Positions 16,741 through 26,483 of a stretch of 64,000 nt of DNA are shown here, one piece after another; the first letter of the stretch is position 1; every line of letters begins with the position of its first letter. A program made the position numbers and the translations under genes. The notes under the pieces were generated by a model that was not told the origin of the DNA, did no database searches, and was given only the letters and a program-made list of their open reading frames with translations. The stretch is from Mycobacterium gordonae (GTDB taxonomy: Bacteria; Actinomycetota; Actinomycetes; Mycobacteriales; Mycobacteriaceae): the NCBI RefSeq assembly GCF_002101675.1, contig NZ_LQOY01000015.1, forward strand, positions 62,001 through 126,000, read 5' to 3'.

Positions 16741-18144
16741 ATGTCGTCGTACGTGATCGCCGCGCCAGAGGCTTTAGCGCTGGCGTCGGGAGACCTGGCC
16801 GGCATTCGGGAGGCGATCGAAAAGGCCGCCGCGGCAGCAGCGCCCTCGACGACGGGTATTTCCGCGGCGGCAGCCGATGAGGTGTCGGCGGCTATCGCGA
16901 CCTTTTTCGGCAGTTACGCCGACGAGCTGCAGACGCTGACCGCTCGGACGACAACCCAAATCCAGTCAGCATTCGAGCAGGCAGTAAGCGCCGCCGGTGC
17001 CGCCTATGCGGCCGCCGAGGCCGCCAATGCGGCGCCGCTGCAACAACTCGGCAGCGTGTTCTCGCCCCTGTCCACGTGCCCTCTGTTCAACGGCACGGGT
17101 GCCGCGACGGTGGGAGCGCTCCTCAACTTCGCCACAAATTCCGTGGGCCTGGGCAAATACATCAACTTCCCCTCCACGTTGCCAGTCACAGGCACGAACG
17201 GAGTGACCGGCGTGCGGGTCGGCTTCTCGTTCCTGCAGATCCCCATCGGGCCAACCTCTTTCCTCGGGTTCCCGATTCCTCAGTTCAATTACCCCGCTCC
17301 CGCATTCTGGTACTTCCCGACGCAGGCGAACGGATCGGTTGCCCCCAACGGCACGGTGTATTTCTCGCACGGCTTCGGCGCGTTCGGTTGGTTGTACCAG
17401 CCGCTTGCCATCGAATTGGCAGGGCAGACAAACAGCGTCGTAGTGACTCCGACCGTGCCGTCGATCCCGTTGCCATTGGGTCTGTGGATCGGCAGCCCGG
17501 AGATGCAACAGGGCGTGGCGTCTCTGTTCCAGGGTCCCCAGACGGCGCTGAACCTCAGCGCGCAACGCGCGGGATTCTTCGGCACCCTGCCGCAGGACTT
17601 CATCCTGTCCGGGCACTCCGCCGGAGGTGGCCTCACCTCCATCGCCGCCGGCAACTACCTGGCGAATCTCGGTGGTGGCACCAACCACCTCAAAGGCGTG
17701 GTGATGTTCGACGGCGTGGCCAACAACAACGCGGCATTCGCCGGCGCGATCACGCAACTGAAGGCGGCGAGCGTTCCGATCTACACCGTCGCTGCGCCGC
17801 CTCAGGCGTGGAATGCCTTCGGCAACACCACAAACCAGTTGGTCAGCCTGTACCCGGGCCAATTCGTCGGCGCCGAGATCGCGGGCGGCTCACATGTCGA
17901 CTCGATGCTGGGCCGCGGCCCGCTGATCGACTTGGCTCTGCAGGTGATCACCCAGTTCTCACCGCCGGGCGCCACCGCGGCGGTGTACACGCTGTCCACG
18001 GGATGGATCAACGACATGTGGGCCGGAGCGACCCCGGCCGCGCCCCAATACGGCATCTACGGGCTCGGGCCCAATAACAGCTACCAGACCGGTGGTCAGG
18101 CGATCGTGCTCGGACCGGCCACGGCGATCATCCTGCCGGTGTAG
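16741..18144 (+). CDS. PE family alpha/beta hydrolase (PE-lipase type)
   Basis: The protein has 467 residues. The N-terminal PE domain (about 1-95; AAPEALALASGDLAGIREAI ... YAAAEAAN) targets it to type VII secretion. A short linker follows, then a hydrolase domain from about residue 200. That domain has the oxyanion region YFSHGFGAFGWLYQPLAIEL, the nucleophile elbow SGHSAGGGL and a late His (GGSHVDSMLG) as a catalytic triad candidate. It is probably a cell-surface esterase or lipase, like LipY-type PE proteins but with a GHSAG elbow; the substrate is unknown. ATG 16741 follows GGGAG with acceptable spacing. Confidence 0.88.
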   Translation: MSSYVIAAPEALALASGDLAGIREAIEKAAAAAAPSTTGISAAAADEVSAAIATFFGSYADELQTLTARTTTQIQSAFEQAVSAAGAAYAAAEAANAAPLQQLGSVFSPLSTCPLFNGTGAATVGALLNFATNSVGLGKYINFPSTLPVTGTNGVTGVRVGFSFLQIPIGPTSFLGFPIPQFNYPAPAFWYFPTQANGSVAPNGTVYFSHGFGAFGWLYQPLAIELAGQTNSVVVTPTVPSIPLPLGLWIGSPEMQQGVASLFQGPQTALNLSAQRAGFFGTLPQDFILSGHSAGGGLTSIAAGNYLANLGGGTNHLKGVVMFDGVANNNAAFAGAITQLKAASVPIYTVAAPPQAWNAFGNTTNQLVSLYPGQFVGAEIAGGSHVDSMLGRGPLIDLALQVITQFSPPGATAAVYTLSTGWINDMWAGATPAAPQYGIYGLGPNNSYQTGGQAIVLGPATAIILPV

Positions 18145-18486
18145 CGCGGAAATCCCATCCGCAGGGTCATGGGACTCATGGTGCCTCCACGCGGGCGTCA
18201 GAGGTCGTGAGCACACCGTCGCGTTTGGGCGCCGTGGCCACCCGCTGAGTCCTTGCCGCCCGGACGCTCAGCGCTATACCCCAGATGTTTTCGCGTTACG
18301 GCTATGGCGTCCGCGCCGGAGTCGGTCTGTCGACGTAATCGATTGTCGCCAAAACCTCCGCAGCAGAATGGATTTCGCGGACAATGGCCGCCGAATCGCA
18401 AATGTTTCGCAACCGGCCGTTTGGGGGAACGTGGTGGACTGAACCGGAAGTCCCTGAGGAATTGGCGACGAGGAAGGAACCCGGAG
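18145..18486. other. intergenic stretch before permease remnant
   Basis: There are about 340 bases without a supported gene. Frames here are short and of poor codon quality. Nothing resembling the body of the lost permease is present. The promoter for the ABC ATPase should lie here, but I see no clear -35/-10 pair. Confidence 0.5.
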
Positions 18487-18582
18487 GTGCTGTTGGCGGC
18501 CCTACGCGAGCTGCGGTGGCGTGCGGCCGGTGCACGACGCGCGGTGAAGAGCGAGCCCGCGCCGGCGTTCGGAGGTCCCTGA
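18487..18582 (+). pseudogene. internally deleted ABC permease: 31-residue scar
   Basis: GTG 18487 has GAAGGA about 8 nt upstream and opens a 31-residue ORF. It starts VLLAALRELRWR and ends ARRAVKSEPAPAFGGP. From memory, the M. tuberculosis permeases Rv0072 and Rv2563 start MLFAALRD..WRKRR and end AGLRRVV.IDPA.AFGGP. The ORF thus holds the first 12 or so and last 16 or so codons of a roughly 350-residue FtsX-type permease, fused in frame, with the middle deleted. It lies 3 nt before the ATPase gene, exactly where the permease belongs. It cannot transport, but its start and ribosome site could still drive coupled translation of the ATPase. Confidence 0.75.
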
Positions 18583-18585
18583 GCC

Positions 18586-19590
18586 GTGGATTTACACGTC
18601 GACGACCTGGTGGTCGAGTACTCCAGCGGCGGGTACGCGATGCGCCCTATCGACCACTTGAGCTTCAAGGCGCCCGCGGGCTCGTTGGTGATTCTGCTGG
18701 GGCCCAGTGGGTGCGGGAAGACCACTCTGCTGTCGTGCCTGGGCGGCATCCTGAGTCCGACGTCCGGACGGATCGCATTCGGCGATGTCGCCGTGACCCG
18801 ATTGGGCCCCCACGCGCTGTCGGACTACCGGCGCCAGGTCGGCATCGTCTTTCAGGCGTTCAACCTCGTGCCCAGCCTCACCGCGGTCGAGAATGTCATG
18901 GTGCCGCTGGTCGCGGCCAAAGTGTCGCGCTCGGCCGCCCGGACGAGGGCCGAGGAACTGTTGACGCGCGTCGGGCTGAAGGACTGCATGACGCGTCGGC
19001 CCGGTCGGCTGAGCGGCGGACAGCAGCAGCGCGTCGCGATTGCCCGGGCCCTCGCGCTCGATCCGCCGTTGATACTGGCCGACGAACCCACCGCACACCT
19101 CGACTTCATCCAGGTGGGTGAGATCCTGCGACTCATCCGGGGCCTGGCCCACGACGATCGCGTGGTCGTGGTGGCGACGCACGACACCCGGATCCTTCCG
19201 ATCGCCGACCAGGTAGTCGACCTGGTGCCGCAGAGCGTGCCAACCGATCACACCCCCCAGAGCGTCCGACTGGCGCCGAACTCGGTGCTGTTCGAGCAGG
19301 GCACGATGGGAGACCTGATCTACGTCGTCGAGGACGGCGAACTCGACATCGTCCGCCTCCTCGCCGACGGCGGCGAGGAGCTGCTCAAGGTCGCCCGCCC
19401 GGGCGACTACTTCGGCGAGCTGGGACCGCTGTTCGGCATCCCCCGTGCCGCGACGGTGCGCGCACGCACCGAAGCGATCGTGACCGGGTACACGGTCCAG
19501 GCCTTTCGGGAGGAACTCGGCCACGGAGCCGTGCATCGGCTGATCTCCGGCCACCAACTGCCCGCCCCGGGGGCGGCCGCCGCCATCTGA
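18586..19590 (+). CDS. ABC transporter ATPase fused to cyclic-nucleotide-binding domain (Rv0073/Rv2564-like)
   Basis: The protein has 334 residues. The ATPase (about 1-225) shows Walker A GPSGCGKTT, signature LSGGQQQRVAIARALAL, Walker B LILADEPTAHLD and switch His VVVATHD, in the MacB/LolD-like group. The C-terminal part (about 230-325) is a CNB-like beta-barrel (LFEQGTMGDLIYVVEDGELD, RPGDYFGELGPLFGIPRAAT), where FGELxxxxxxPRxAT is the phosphate-binding cassette. M. tuberculosis Rv0073 and Rv2564 have the same fusion next to a permease. Here the permease is only a scar, so the ATPase must work with a partner encoded elsewhere or has no transport role. The start is GTG 18586. Confidence 0.9.
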   Translation: MDLHVDDLVVEYSSGGYAMRPIDHLSFKAPAGSLVILLGPSGCGKTTLLSCLGGILSPTSGRIAFGDVAVTRLGPHALSDYRRQVGIVFQAFNLVPSLTAVENVMVPLVAAKVSRSAARTRAEELLTRVGLKDCMTRRPGRLSGGQQQRVAIARALALDPPLILADEPTAHLDFIQVGEILRLIRGLAHDDRVVVVATHDTRILPIADQVVDLVPQSVPTDHTPQSVRLAPNSVLFEQGTMGDLIYVVEDGELDIVRLLADGGEELLKVARPGDYFGELGPLFGIPRAATVRARTEAIVTGYTVQAFREELGHGAVHRLISGHQLPAPGAAAAI

Positions 19591-19741
19591 TGCCGTCGGC
19601 CTCCCGGCAGGAGAGAACCAACGGCGGCCACGAGGGGGCGCTGACGCCGGGGAGAGAGACCGGGGTATGACATTAAGTCCCGACCACCCAATTCGGAAAG
19701 CGGACAATCGTTCCAGTCCGGCAGCCAGCCGAGCGGCGCGA

Positions 19742-20653
19742 TCAGGCTTCCGGTATCACCCGCAGCGGCGACCCGGTGAACTTCTCGGGATTGGCGATAT
19801 CCCAGAGAGCTACTACCTTGCCGTCGCGCACCGTCATCGCCGTGATCCGCGGCGCCATCTCGCGATGGCCGTCTTCGGCCGGGAATCCCGTTGTGTAAGC
19901 ACCCAATTCGCCGTTGACCAAGGCCAGGTGATTCGCGGTGTAGAACGCGTCACCGTAACGGCGGGCCAGGCCCATCATGAACCGGACCACCTTGTCGGCC
20001 CCGCGGATGATCTGCACCGCCGTCGGGGCCTTGCCGTTGGAGTCGCCGGTGAAGGTCACGTCGGGGTGCAGCAGCGAAACGACGGTGTCCAGATCGCCGG
20101 CGGCCATCGCTGCCATCAGCCGGCCGACCACCTCGGCATGCGCCGGGTCGGGTTCGGGCGGCGGCGCCGCTGAGACGGCCTTGCGGGCGCGCGACGCCAA
20201 TTGACGCGCGGATGGCTCGCTGATGCCCAGCACGTCGGCCACTTCGGCGAACGGCACCGCGAAGCCGTCGTGCAACACGAAGGCCACCCGCTGATCGGGG
20301 CTCAGGCGCTCCAGCACCACCATGGCCGCGAACCGGGCGTCCTCGGCGGACACCACGGCCGACAGCGGGTCGGCGGTGTCGAAGCCCGTAACGACCGGTT
20401 CCGGCAGCCAGTTGCCGGTATAACTTTCGCGCCGGTGCGCCGCCGAGCGCAGCTTGTCCAGGCCGAGGCGGCTTACCACGGTGGTCAGCCAGGCCCGCAG
20501 GTCGTTGATGACGCCGTCCTGCGTGCTCCACCGCAGCCACGCTTCCTGCACGATGTCCTCGGCGTCGGCCACGGTACCGGTGAGCCGATAGGCAACCGAC
20601 ATGAGATGCGGTCGCAGCGCCTCGAATTCGTTGACCTGCGTGGTCGCGACCAT
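19742..20653 (-). CDS. sigJ: ECF sigma factor SigJ
   Basis: The protein has 303 residues from ATG 20653. Sigma region 2 (ALRPHLMSVAYRLTGTVADA, EDIVQEAWLRW) and region 4 (LSPDQRVAFVLHDGFAVPFA, EVADVLGISEPSARQLASRA) are followed by a SnoaL/NTF2-like C-terminal domain (VGRLMAAMAAGDLDTVVSLL to FTGSPLRVIPEA). This is the ECF41-type layout, in which the C-terminal domain regulates the sigma factor and no separate anti-sigma is needed. In M. tuberculosis SigJ (Rv3328c) is linked to peroxide survival. It is divergent from the LuxR gene at 20729 with about 75 bp between. Confidence 0.93.
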   Translation of the reverse strand: MVATTQVNEFEALRPHLMSVAYRLTGTVADAEDIVQEAWLRWSTQDGVINDLRAWLTTVVSRLGLDKLRSAAHRRESYTGNWLPEPVVTGFDTADPLSAVVSAEDARFAAMVVLERLSPDQRVAFVLHDGFAVPFAEVADVLGISEPSARQLASRARKAVSAAPPPEPDPAHAEVVGRLMAAMAAGDLDTVVSLLHPDVTFTGDSNGKAPTAVQIIRGADKVVRFMMGLARRYGDAFYTANHLALVNGELGAYTTGFPAEDGHREMAPRITAMTVRDGKVVALWDIANPEKFTGSPLRVIPEA

Positions 20654-20728
20654 AACCCGAGCGTAGCGCCGAGCCTCGGTGCTGCTCATTCTCCCCAACG
20701 AATTCAGCGCCTTGGATAAGGTCGATCC

Positions 20729-23329
20729 ATGGTCGATCCCTGGCCGATGATCGGCCGACAGGGCGATGTCGACGCGATCATGCGCTCGATCGTCGACGCC
20801 CGGGGAGTGGCGCTGGCCGGCAGGGCCGGGGTGGGTAAGTCGCGGCTGGCTCGCGAGGCCATACGAGCCGCGGCGGCGGACGGCTGGACCGTGCGAACCA
20901 TCGCCGCCACTGCCACCAGCCGGCCCATCCCGCTCGGCGCCTTCTCACAGTGGACCGACGATGTGGAGAACGCGCCACTTGCGTTGGCACGCCGCGTCAT
21001 CGGCGCGTTGACCGACGGCGCGCAACGGGACCGCCTGCTGGTCTTCGTCGACGATGCCCACCTGCTGGACGATGTCTCCGCCCTCGTCGTGCATCAACTG
21101 GCACATTCGCGGGCCGCTGCCCTGATCCTGGCGATCCGTACCGGCGAGCCCGCCCCTTCGGCGGTGACGGCGCTGTGGAAGGACGGCCTGTTACTGCGCC
21201 ACGACCTGGAGCCATTGACGCGCCGCGAGATTGACGACTTGGTGGCGGAGGTTTTCGGTGCGCCCCCCTATCAGCAGTGCGCGGAGCGGCTGTGGCACCT
21301 CACGAGCGGCAACGTGCTGTATCTGCGTCAGCTCATCGAACAGGAACGCCGGGCCGAACGGATGACGATTCAGGACGGCGCCGTGCGCTGGCACGGAAAT
21401 ACCGAGATCTCCGGATCCCTGGCCGAACTGTTGGACGCCCATATCGGCGCGATTCCGGCGGCCGTACGTGACGTTGTCGATCTAGTTGCCGTGTCCGAAC
21501 CGGTGGACTGGCAATGTCTGCGGTTGATCGCCGATCAGGACGCCATCGAAGACGCCGAACAGCGTGATCTGATTCGGGTGTCGGGCGGCGACGTGTACAT
21601 CGGGCACCCGTTGTACGCCGAGAGCCGCCTGAACCGTTGCGGCTCTTCGCGGCTGCGCCGCCTTCGCGGTCAAGTCGCCGCGGCGATGAAGGACGGCGGA
21701 GGCATCGCCAAGACCGTCAAGCGGGGCCTGCTGTGGCTCGAATCCGACCTGCCGCCCGAGCCGGGCGTGCTCTTGTCGGCCGCCACGGCGGCCAGTTCGC
21801 TGCTCGATTTCGAAACGGCGGAGCGGCTTTTCACCGCGGTCGCCGCCACGGGCGTCGGGTCACAGGCCCGAATACCCCTGGCCTACTCGCTGTTCATGAT
21901 GGAAAAGGGCGAGCTGGCCCTAGAAGTCCTCGACGGGGTCGAGGTCGACGAGGCCACCGAGTCCGCATTCATCAACTACATGGTGATGCGTGCGTCCAAC
22001 CTGCTGTGGGGAATGCGATCACCCGAGCGGTCCTGGCGGCTGATCGACGAGGCGCTCGAAACGGCGCAGGGAGCACGACGGCAGCAGTTGCTGATTTTCC
22101 GCGCGAATCAGCTCGCGTTGGCCGCCCAGCCGGTGCAGGTCCTCGAGACGACGGCCGAGGTGGACTACGAGCAACTCGATTGGTACGGCGTGACAATGGG
22201 CTACAGCGCCGAGAGCTTGGCCCACGCCGAACTCGGCCACCTCGACCGGGCCGTGCTGAGGGCCGTCGACGCATCGGAGGCGCTCGTCTTGAGCGAGCAG
22301 GGCAAATTCCTTCAGCAGCCGGTGACGGAGTTCCACACGTTCGCCCTGGCGGCTGCCGGACGGATTCCCGACGCCGTCGAGATCGCTGAACGGCATTGCC
22401 GTGCCCAGCGCGACGAACCCGTCGCCATCCGTGCGGTGGCATCGGAAATCCTCGGCATGGCGATGCTGGCCGCGGGCGATCTCCAGGCGGCCCTGCGCCT
22501 GCTGCCCGACGAGATCACCGACGAGATGACTAACAACTTCAATGTGGCCAACAGTTTCTACCGGTTCCACCTGATGCGCGCCCAGGCGCTGGCCCGCTCC
22601 GGTGACGCCGACGCGGCCGAGCGCGCGCTGACCACCGCCCGCACCCACCGCCATCCGGCCTACGTCTACGTCGCGTCCACCGAAATGCTCACCGCGGCAT
22701 GGCTGGGGGCGGTGCGTTCACGCACCACCGAAGCACGCCGACTGGCCCGGGAGGCGGCCGAGTTCGCCCGCGCACACCATCAGTTCGCGCGTGAAGTGTG
22801 TTACCTGCAAACCGCGGTGCAGTTCGATGACGTCGATGCGGCCGGGCGACTGGCCGAGTTGGCCACGCAGGTGCAAGGACCCCGGGCCACCGTCGCCGCG
22901 CGTTACGCGGCGGCGCTGAGCGCTGACGATGCCGCCGAACTTGAAGGTGCCTCAACGGATTTCGAAGACATCGGTGATCTGCTGGCCGCCGCCGACGCCG
23001 CGGGGCAGGCCGCGGTGTCATACCGGCGGGCAGGCCGGGCGGGGAGCGCGATGACCGCCGCGTCGCGCGCGCGCAGTTTGGCGGCCCGATGTGGCGGGGC
23101 GACCAGTCCGGCGATCGCGGCCGCCTCGTTCACGCCGCCGTTCACGGCCCGGGAACGCGAGGTCGCGGTGCTGGTGGCTCGGGGACTGTCGAACCGGGAG
23201 ATCGCCCAGACGGTGTCGTTGTCGGTGCGGACCGTCGAAAGTCATATCTACCGGGCCAGCATCAAGGCCGGCGTCAGCGGGCGTGCCGCACTGGCGCAGC
23301 TGATGCGCGGCGCTGAGCAGTTGCGCTGA
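20729..23329 (+). CDS. LuxR-family regulator with AAA/STAND ATPase
   Basis: The protein has 866 residues from ATG 20729. The N-terminal ATPase has Walker A AGRAGVGKSRLA and Walker B LLVFVDDAHLLDD (residues about 30-110). A long helical TPR-like middle follows, and a C-terminal LuxR helix-turn-helix (TAREREVAVLVARGLSNREI then AQTVSLSVRTVESHIYRA). This is the MalT/LAL layout, in which a small ligand and ATP control oligomerisation and DNA binding. The target genes are unknown. It lies back to back with sigJ and 22 bp before the aminotransferase gene, which it may co-express with. Confidence 0.88.
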   Translation: MVDPWPMIGRQGDVDAIMRSIVDARGVALAGRAGVGKSRLAREAIRAAAADGWTVRTIAATATSRPIPLGAFSQWTDDVENAPLALARRVIGALTDGAQRDRLLVFVDDAHLLDDVSALVVHQLAHSRAAALILAIRTGEPAPSAVTALWKDGLLLRHDLEPLTRREIDDLVAEVFGAPPYQQCAERLWHLTSGNVLYLRQLIEQERRAERMTIQDGAVRWHGNTEISGSLAELLDAHIGAIPAAVRDVVDLVAVSEPVDWQCLRLIADQDAIEDAEQRDLIRVSGGDVYIGHPLYAESRLNRCGSSRLRRLRGQVAAAMKDGGGIAKTVKRGLLWLESDLPPEPGVLLSAATAASSLLDFETAERLFTAVAATGVGSQARIPLAYSLFMMEKGELALEVLDGVEVDEATESAFINYMVMRASNLLWGMRSPERSWRLIDEALETAQGARRQQLLIFRANQLALAAQPVQVLETTAEVDYEQLDWYGVTMGYSAESLAHAELGHLDRAVLRAVDASEALVLSEQGKFLQQPVTEFHTFALAAAGRIPDAVEIAERHCRAQRDEPVAIRAVASEILGMAMLAAGDLQAALRLLPDEITDEMTNNFNVANSFYRFHLMRAQALARSGDADAAERALTTARTHRHPAYVYVASTEMLTAAWLGAVRSRTTEARRLAREAAEFARAHHQFAREVCYLQTAVQFDDVDAAGRLAELATQVQGPRATVAARYAAALSADDAAELEGASTDFEDIGDLLAAADAAGQAAVSYRRAGRAGSAMTAASRARSLAARCGGATSPAIAAASFTPPFTAREREVAVLVARGLSNREIAQTVSLSVRTVESHIYRASIKAGVSGRAALAQLMRGAEQLR

Positions 23330-23351
23330 CGGCATCCCTACCATCGGTGAG

Positions 23352-24677
23352 ATGAGCAACCTCTGGCTGCACTTCACCCGGCACGGCCCGGACTTTGCCC
23401 CGCCGGTGATCACCCGGGGCGAAGGCGTCACCATCTTCGACGACAGCGGCAAGAGCTACCTCGACGCGCTGTCCGGTTTGTTCGTGGTGCAGGTCGGGCA
23501 CGGCCGAGCCGAACTCGCCGAAGTCATGGCGCGCCAGGCTCAGACGCTGGCCTTCTTCCCGCTCTGGGGATACGCCACTCCCACGGCGATCGAACTCGCC
23601 GACCGCGTGGCCGGCTACGCGCCCGGCGATTTGAACCGGGTGTTCTTCACCACCGGCGGCACCGAAGCCGTCGAAACCGCCTGGAAAGTCGCCAAACAAT
23701 ATTTCAAGCTGACCGGCAAACCCGGTAAGTACAAGGTCATTTCGCGTTCGGTCGCCTACCACGGCACCACCCAGGGCGCGCTGGCGATCACCGGCCTGCC
23801 GAAGTTCAAAGCACCCTTCGAGCCGGTGACGCCGGGCGGTTTCCGGGTGCCCAACACGAACTTCTACCGAGCACCCGAACCGTATGCGGCAGATGCAAAA
23901 GTCTTCGGCCAGTGGGCCGCCGACCGGATCGCCGAGGCCATCGAGTTCGAGGGTCCTGACACCGTCGCGGCGGTGTTCCTGGAACCCGTGCAGAACGCCG
24001 GCGGCTCCATTCCCCCGCCGCCCGGCTACTTCGAGCGGGTCCGCGAGATCTGCGACGCATACGACGTGCTGTTGGTGTCCGACGAGGTGATCTGCGCCTT
24101 CGGCCGGATCGGATCGATGTTCGCGTGCAACGACTTTGGCTACGTGCCCGACATGATCACCTGCGCCAAAGGCCTGACGTCAGGCTATGCGCCGCTGGGC
24201 GCGATGATCGCCAGCGACCGGTTGTTCGAGCCTTTCAACGACGGCAAGACGATGTTCCCGCACGGCTACACCTTCGGCGGGCATCCGGTGTCCACGGCCG
24301 TGGCACTGGCCAACTTGGACATCTTCGAGCGCGAAGGCCTCAACGACCGCGTCAAAGAGCTGTCCCCCGCCTTGCGGGCCACGCTGGAGAAGCTGTACGA
24401 CCTGCCCATCGTCGGAGACGTCCGCGGCGAGGGATTCTTCTTCGGCATCGAGCTGGTCAAGGACCAGGCGACCAAGCAGACGTTCCCCGAAGACGAACGC
24501 TCCGCGCTGCTCGGCCGGGTGTCGGCGGCGATGTTCGAGGCCGGGTTGTACTGCCGCACCGACGATCGCGGCGATTCGGTGATCCAGCTGGCACCGCCGC
24601 TGATCAGCGGTCAGGCCGAGTTCGACGCCATTGAATCGATCTTGCGCGGGGTGCTCAGCGACATCGACGTGGACTGA
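23352..24677 (+). CDS. class III PLP aminotransferase (Rv3329-like)
   Basis: The protein has 441 residues from ATG 23352. Class III (omega-type) transaminase signatures are present: FFTTGGTEAVETAWK (PLP phosphate contact), LLVSDEVICAFGRIG (Asp binding the pyridine N) and ITCAKGLTSGYAPLGAMI with the Schiff-base Lys in CAKG. The likely reaction transfers an amino group from an amine or beta/omega-amino acid to pyruvate or a keto acid; the exact substrate cannot be read. The order sigJ, LuxR, aminotransferase corresponds to Rv3328c-Rv3329 with a regulator inserted. Confidence 0.92.
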   Translation: MSNLWLHFTRHGPDFAPPVITRGEGVTIFDDSGKSYLDALSGLFVVQVGHGRAELAEVMARQAQTLAFFPLWGYATPTAIELADRVAGYAPGDLNRVFFTTGGTEAVETAWKVAKQYFKLTGKPGKYKVISRSVAYHGTTQGALAITGLPKFKAPFEPVTPGGFRVPNTNFYRAPEPYAADAKVFGQWAADRIAEAIEFEGPDTVAAVFLEPVQNAGGSIPPPPGYFERVREICDAYDVLLVSDEVICAFGRIGSMFACNDFGYVPDMITCAKGLTSGYAPLGAMIASDRLFEPFNDGKTMFPHGYTFGGHPVSTAVALANLDIFEREGLNDRVKELSPALRATLEKLYDLPIVGDVRGEGFFFGIELVKDQATKQTFPEDERSALLGRVSAAMFEAGLYCRTDDRGDSVIQLAPPLISGQAEFDAIESILRGVLSDIDVD

Positions 24678-24813
24678 TGCCGCATGCCAATCTCGCCTGA
24701 CACGCAGTGGCGATCGCGGTAGGACGCGCGATTGTCGTCACCGGCTAATAACGGTTGATCTCGCCGCTCAGGAAGCAGCGGAGCGCGCCAGAGCAAATCC
24801 GAGGAGCCGGATG

Positions 24814-25263
24814 TCAGGTTTCCTCACCGAAGCGGATGAACAATGCAAGGGCCAGGGTGACCACTGCGGTCGCCGTACCGAAGTACAAGGTGTCCAATGC
24901 GCCTGTGAGCATCATGCGTTCGACGAACTTGATCACGATGACCACCACCAATACCTGAATGATCGGTCGCTTCAAGTCGCCCAGGTTGCGGACTGTCAAC
25001 CAGGCGGGGAGATGGAGGTCAGCCACAAACAGTTCGAAGAGTCCCATCGCCACGATGAGTTGCACCGTCGCCACCAGAAACAGGTCGACGACTTCGAGCA
25101 GGCTTATCACTGCGGAATCCTGCCGCCAGCCCCCATGCGCCAATACCACGATGAGTTCTACCGCACGTCCCGACGCCCATAGCAGCGTAATTGCGGTCGT
25201 CACGGCCAACCCACAAACCGCGATGACGATGAGGAAGCGGAGTCGTTCAAAAGCTGACCTCAC
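24814..25263 (-). CDS. UPF0114/YqhA-like membrane protein
   Basis: The protein has 149 residues. It has an N-terminal FERLRFLIVIAVCGLAVTT helix, a second long helix around LLEVVDLFLVATVQLIVAMG, and third and fourth helices near the C-terminus (RPIIQVLVVVIVIKFVERMM; ALDTLYFGTATAVVTLALAL). The pattern fits UPF0114 integral membrane proteins of unknown function. GTG 25263 starts 5 nt after the P450 stop on the same strand, so it is probably the last gene of the cupin-P450 unit. Confidence 0.8.
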   Translation of the reverse strand: MRSAFERLRFLIVIAVCGLAVTTAITLLWASGRAVELIVVLAHGGWRQDSAVISLLEVVDLFLVATVQLIVAMGLFELFVADLHLPAWLTVRNLGDLKRPIIQVLVVVIVIKFVERMMLTGALDTLYFGTATAVVTLALALFIRFGEET

Positions 25264-25268
25264 CGCGG

Positions 25269-26483
25269 CTACCTCAGCCGTACCGGCAGGCGCTTGAGCG
25301 AGTTGTTGAGGTTCGAGCGAATCCGCACCGGCTCGCCGCTGAGCTCGATGCGCGGAAACGCGGCGAGCAACTCTTCGAAGAAGACACGGCCCTCGAGTCG
25401 GGCCAGGTGTGCACCGAGGCAGAAGTGAACGCCCATCCCGAACGACAGGTGGGGGTTGGGGTGGCGGTGGATGTCGAAGGCCTGGGGATCTTCGAAGACG
25501 GCCTCATCGCGATTGGCGGACGTGTAGTACATCGCCACCTTGTCGCCGGCCTTGATGCGGGTTCCGGCGAGCTCGGTGTCCACCAGAGCGGTGCGCCGAA
25601 AGTAGTGCAGCGGGTTGTCGTATCGGACGATCTCCTCGACCGCACGCCCGATCAGCGACGGGTCTGCCCGTAGCTCGGCCAGCTGGTCGGGATGCCGCAA
25701 CAAGGTCAACAGGCCCGAGGACAGCATGCCTTTGGTGGTGTCGTTGCCCGCGGTGACCAGTTGCACGAAGAAGCCGCCGAATTCCACGTCGCTCATCGGC
25801 CGGCCGCCGAAGTCCCCGTTCAGGATCGCTCCGGTCAGATCGTCGGCCGGGTCGGCGCTCCGGCGTGCGGCGGCGAATTCGATGGCGTACGCGGCCATTT
25901 CGGCCCCGCCCTCACCGTCGCCGTATTCCGGGCCCGTCACCTCCGGGTCCTGACTGGATGTGATGCGCTCAGCCAACTGCTGCAGGTACGGCCAATCGGG
26001 GCGCGGAAGTCCGAAGAACTCGCCGATCACATGCGTCGGCAACCGGGCCGCCACCTGGTGGACGAACTCGACCTCCTCCCGTTCGCGCGCCTGCGCCATG
26101 ATGGCGCGACAGATGTCGCGCACCCGCTGTTCCATCCCAGCTATCGCGCGCGGGCGAAAATGGGGCGACAACGGCGCTCGGTAGGCGTGGTGGCGGGGCG
26201 GATCCATGGCCGCCAGCATGTTGCGCATTCTGCCGAGGGTCTCCGGCGGCAGGTCTTCGATGACGATGCCGCCCTTGCCGGCCGAGAAGATCTCGGGATG
26301 ACGGGCCACCTCGACCACGTCGGCATGACGCAACACGGCCCAGAAGCCGGGCTCCCCGACCATCGGTTGCCAGTGCACCGGGTCGGTGCGCCGCAACACG
26401 GCCAGCGCCTCATGCGGCACACCGTCGACGAAGGCGTCCGGACCGGCCAGGTCGACGAGACCCGATGCGGTCGGCACGCTCAT
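25269..26483 (-). CDS. cytochrome P450
   Basis: The protein has 404 residues from ATG 26483 and is a soluble bacterial class I P450. It has the I-helix oxygen motif TAGNDTTKG, the K-helix ExxR ([15 protein letters not shown]) and the haem loop [19 protein letters not shown] with its Cys thiolate ligand. It needs ferredoxin and ferredoxin reductase from elsewhere. The ATG overlaps the cupin stop by 4 bp, so both proteins are probably made together. A joint role in oxidising an aromatic or ketone substrate is inference from the cupin family. Confidence 0.95.
   Translation of the reverse strand: MSVPTASGLVDLAGPDAFVDGVPHEALAVLRRTDPVHWQPMVGEPGFWAVLRHADVVEVARHPEIFSAGKGGIVIEDLPPETLGRMRNMLAAMDPPRHHAYRAPLSPHFRPRAIAGMEQRVRDICRAIMAQAREREEVEFVHQVAARLPTHVIGEFFGLPRPDWPYLQQLAERITSSQDPEVTGPEYGDGEGGAEMAAYAIEFAAARRSADPADDLTGAILNGDFGGRPMSDVEFGGFFVQLVTAGNDTTKGMLSSGLLTLLRHPDQLAELRADPSLIGRAVEEIVRYDNPLHYFRRTALVDTELAGTRIKAGDKVAMYYTSANRDEAVFEDPQAFDIHRHPNPHLSFGMGVHFCLGAHLARLEGRVFFEELLAAFPRIELSGEPVRIRSNLNNSLKRLPVRLR

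Noticed and set aside
24678-24813. Possible tRNA or structured RNA between the aminotransferase and UPF0114 genes
   Set aside because: No cloverleaf, no CCA-proximal acceptor pairing and no GGTTCGA-like T-loop.
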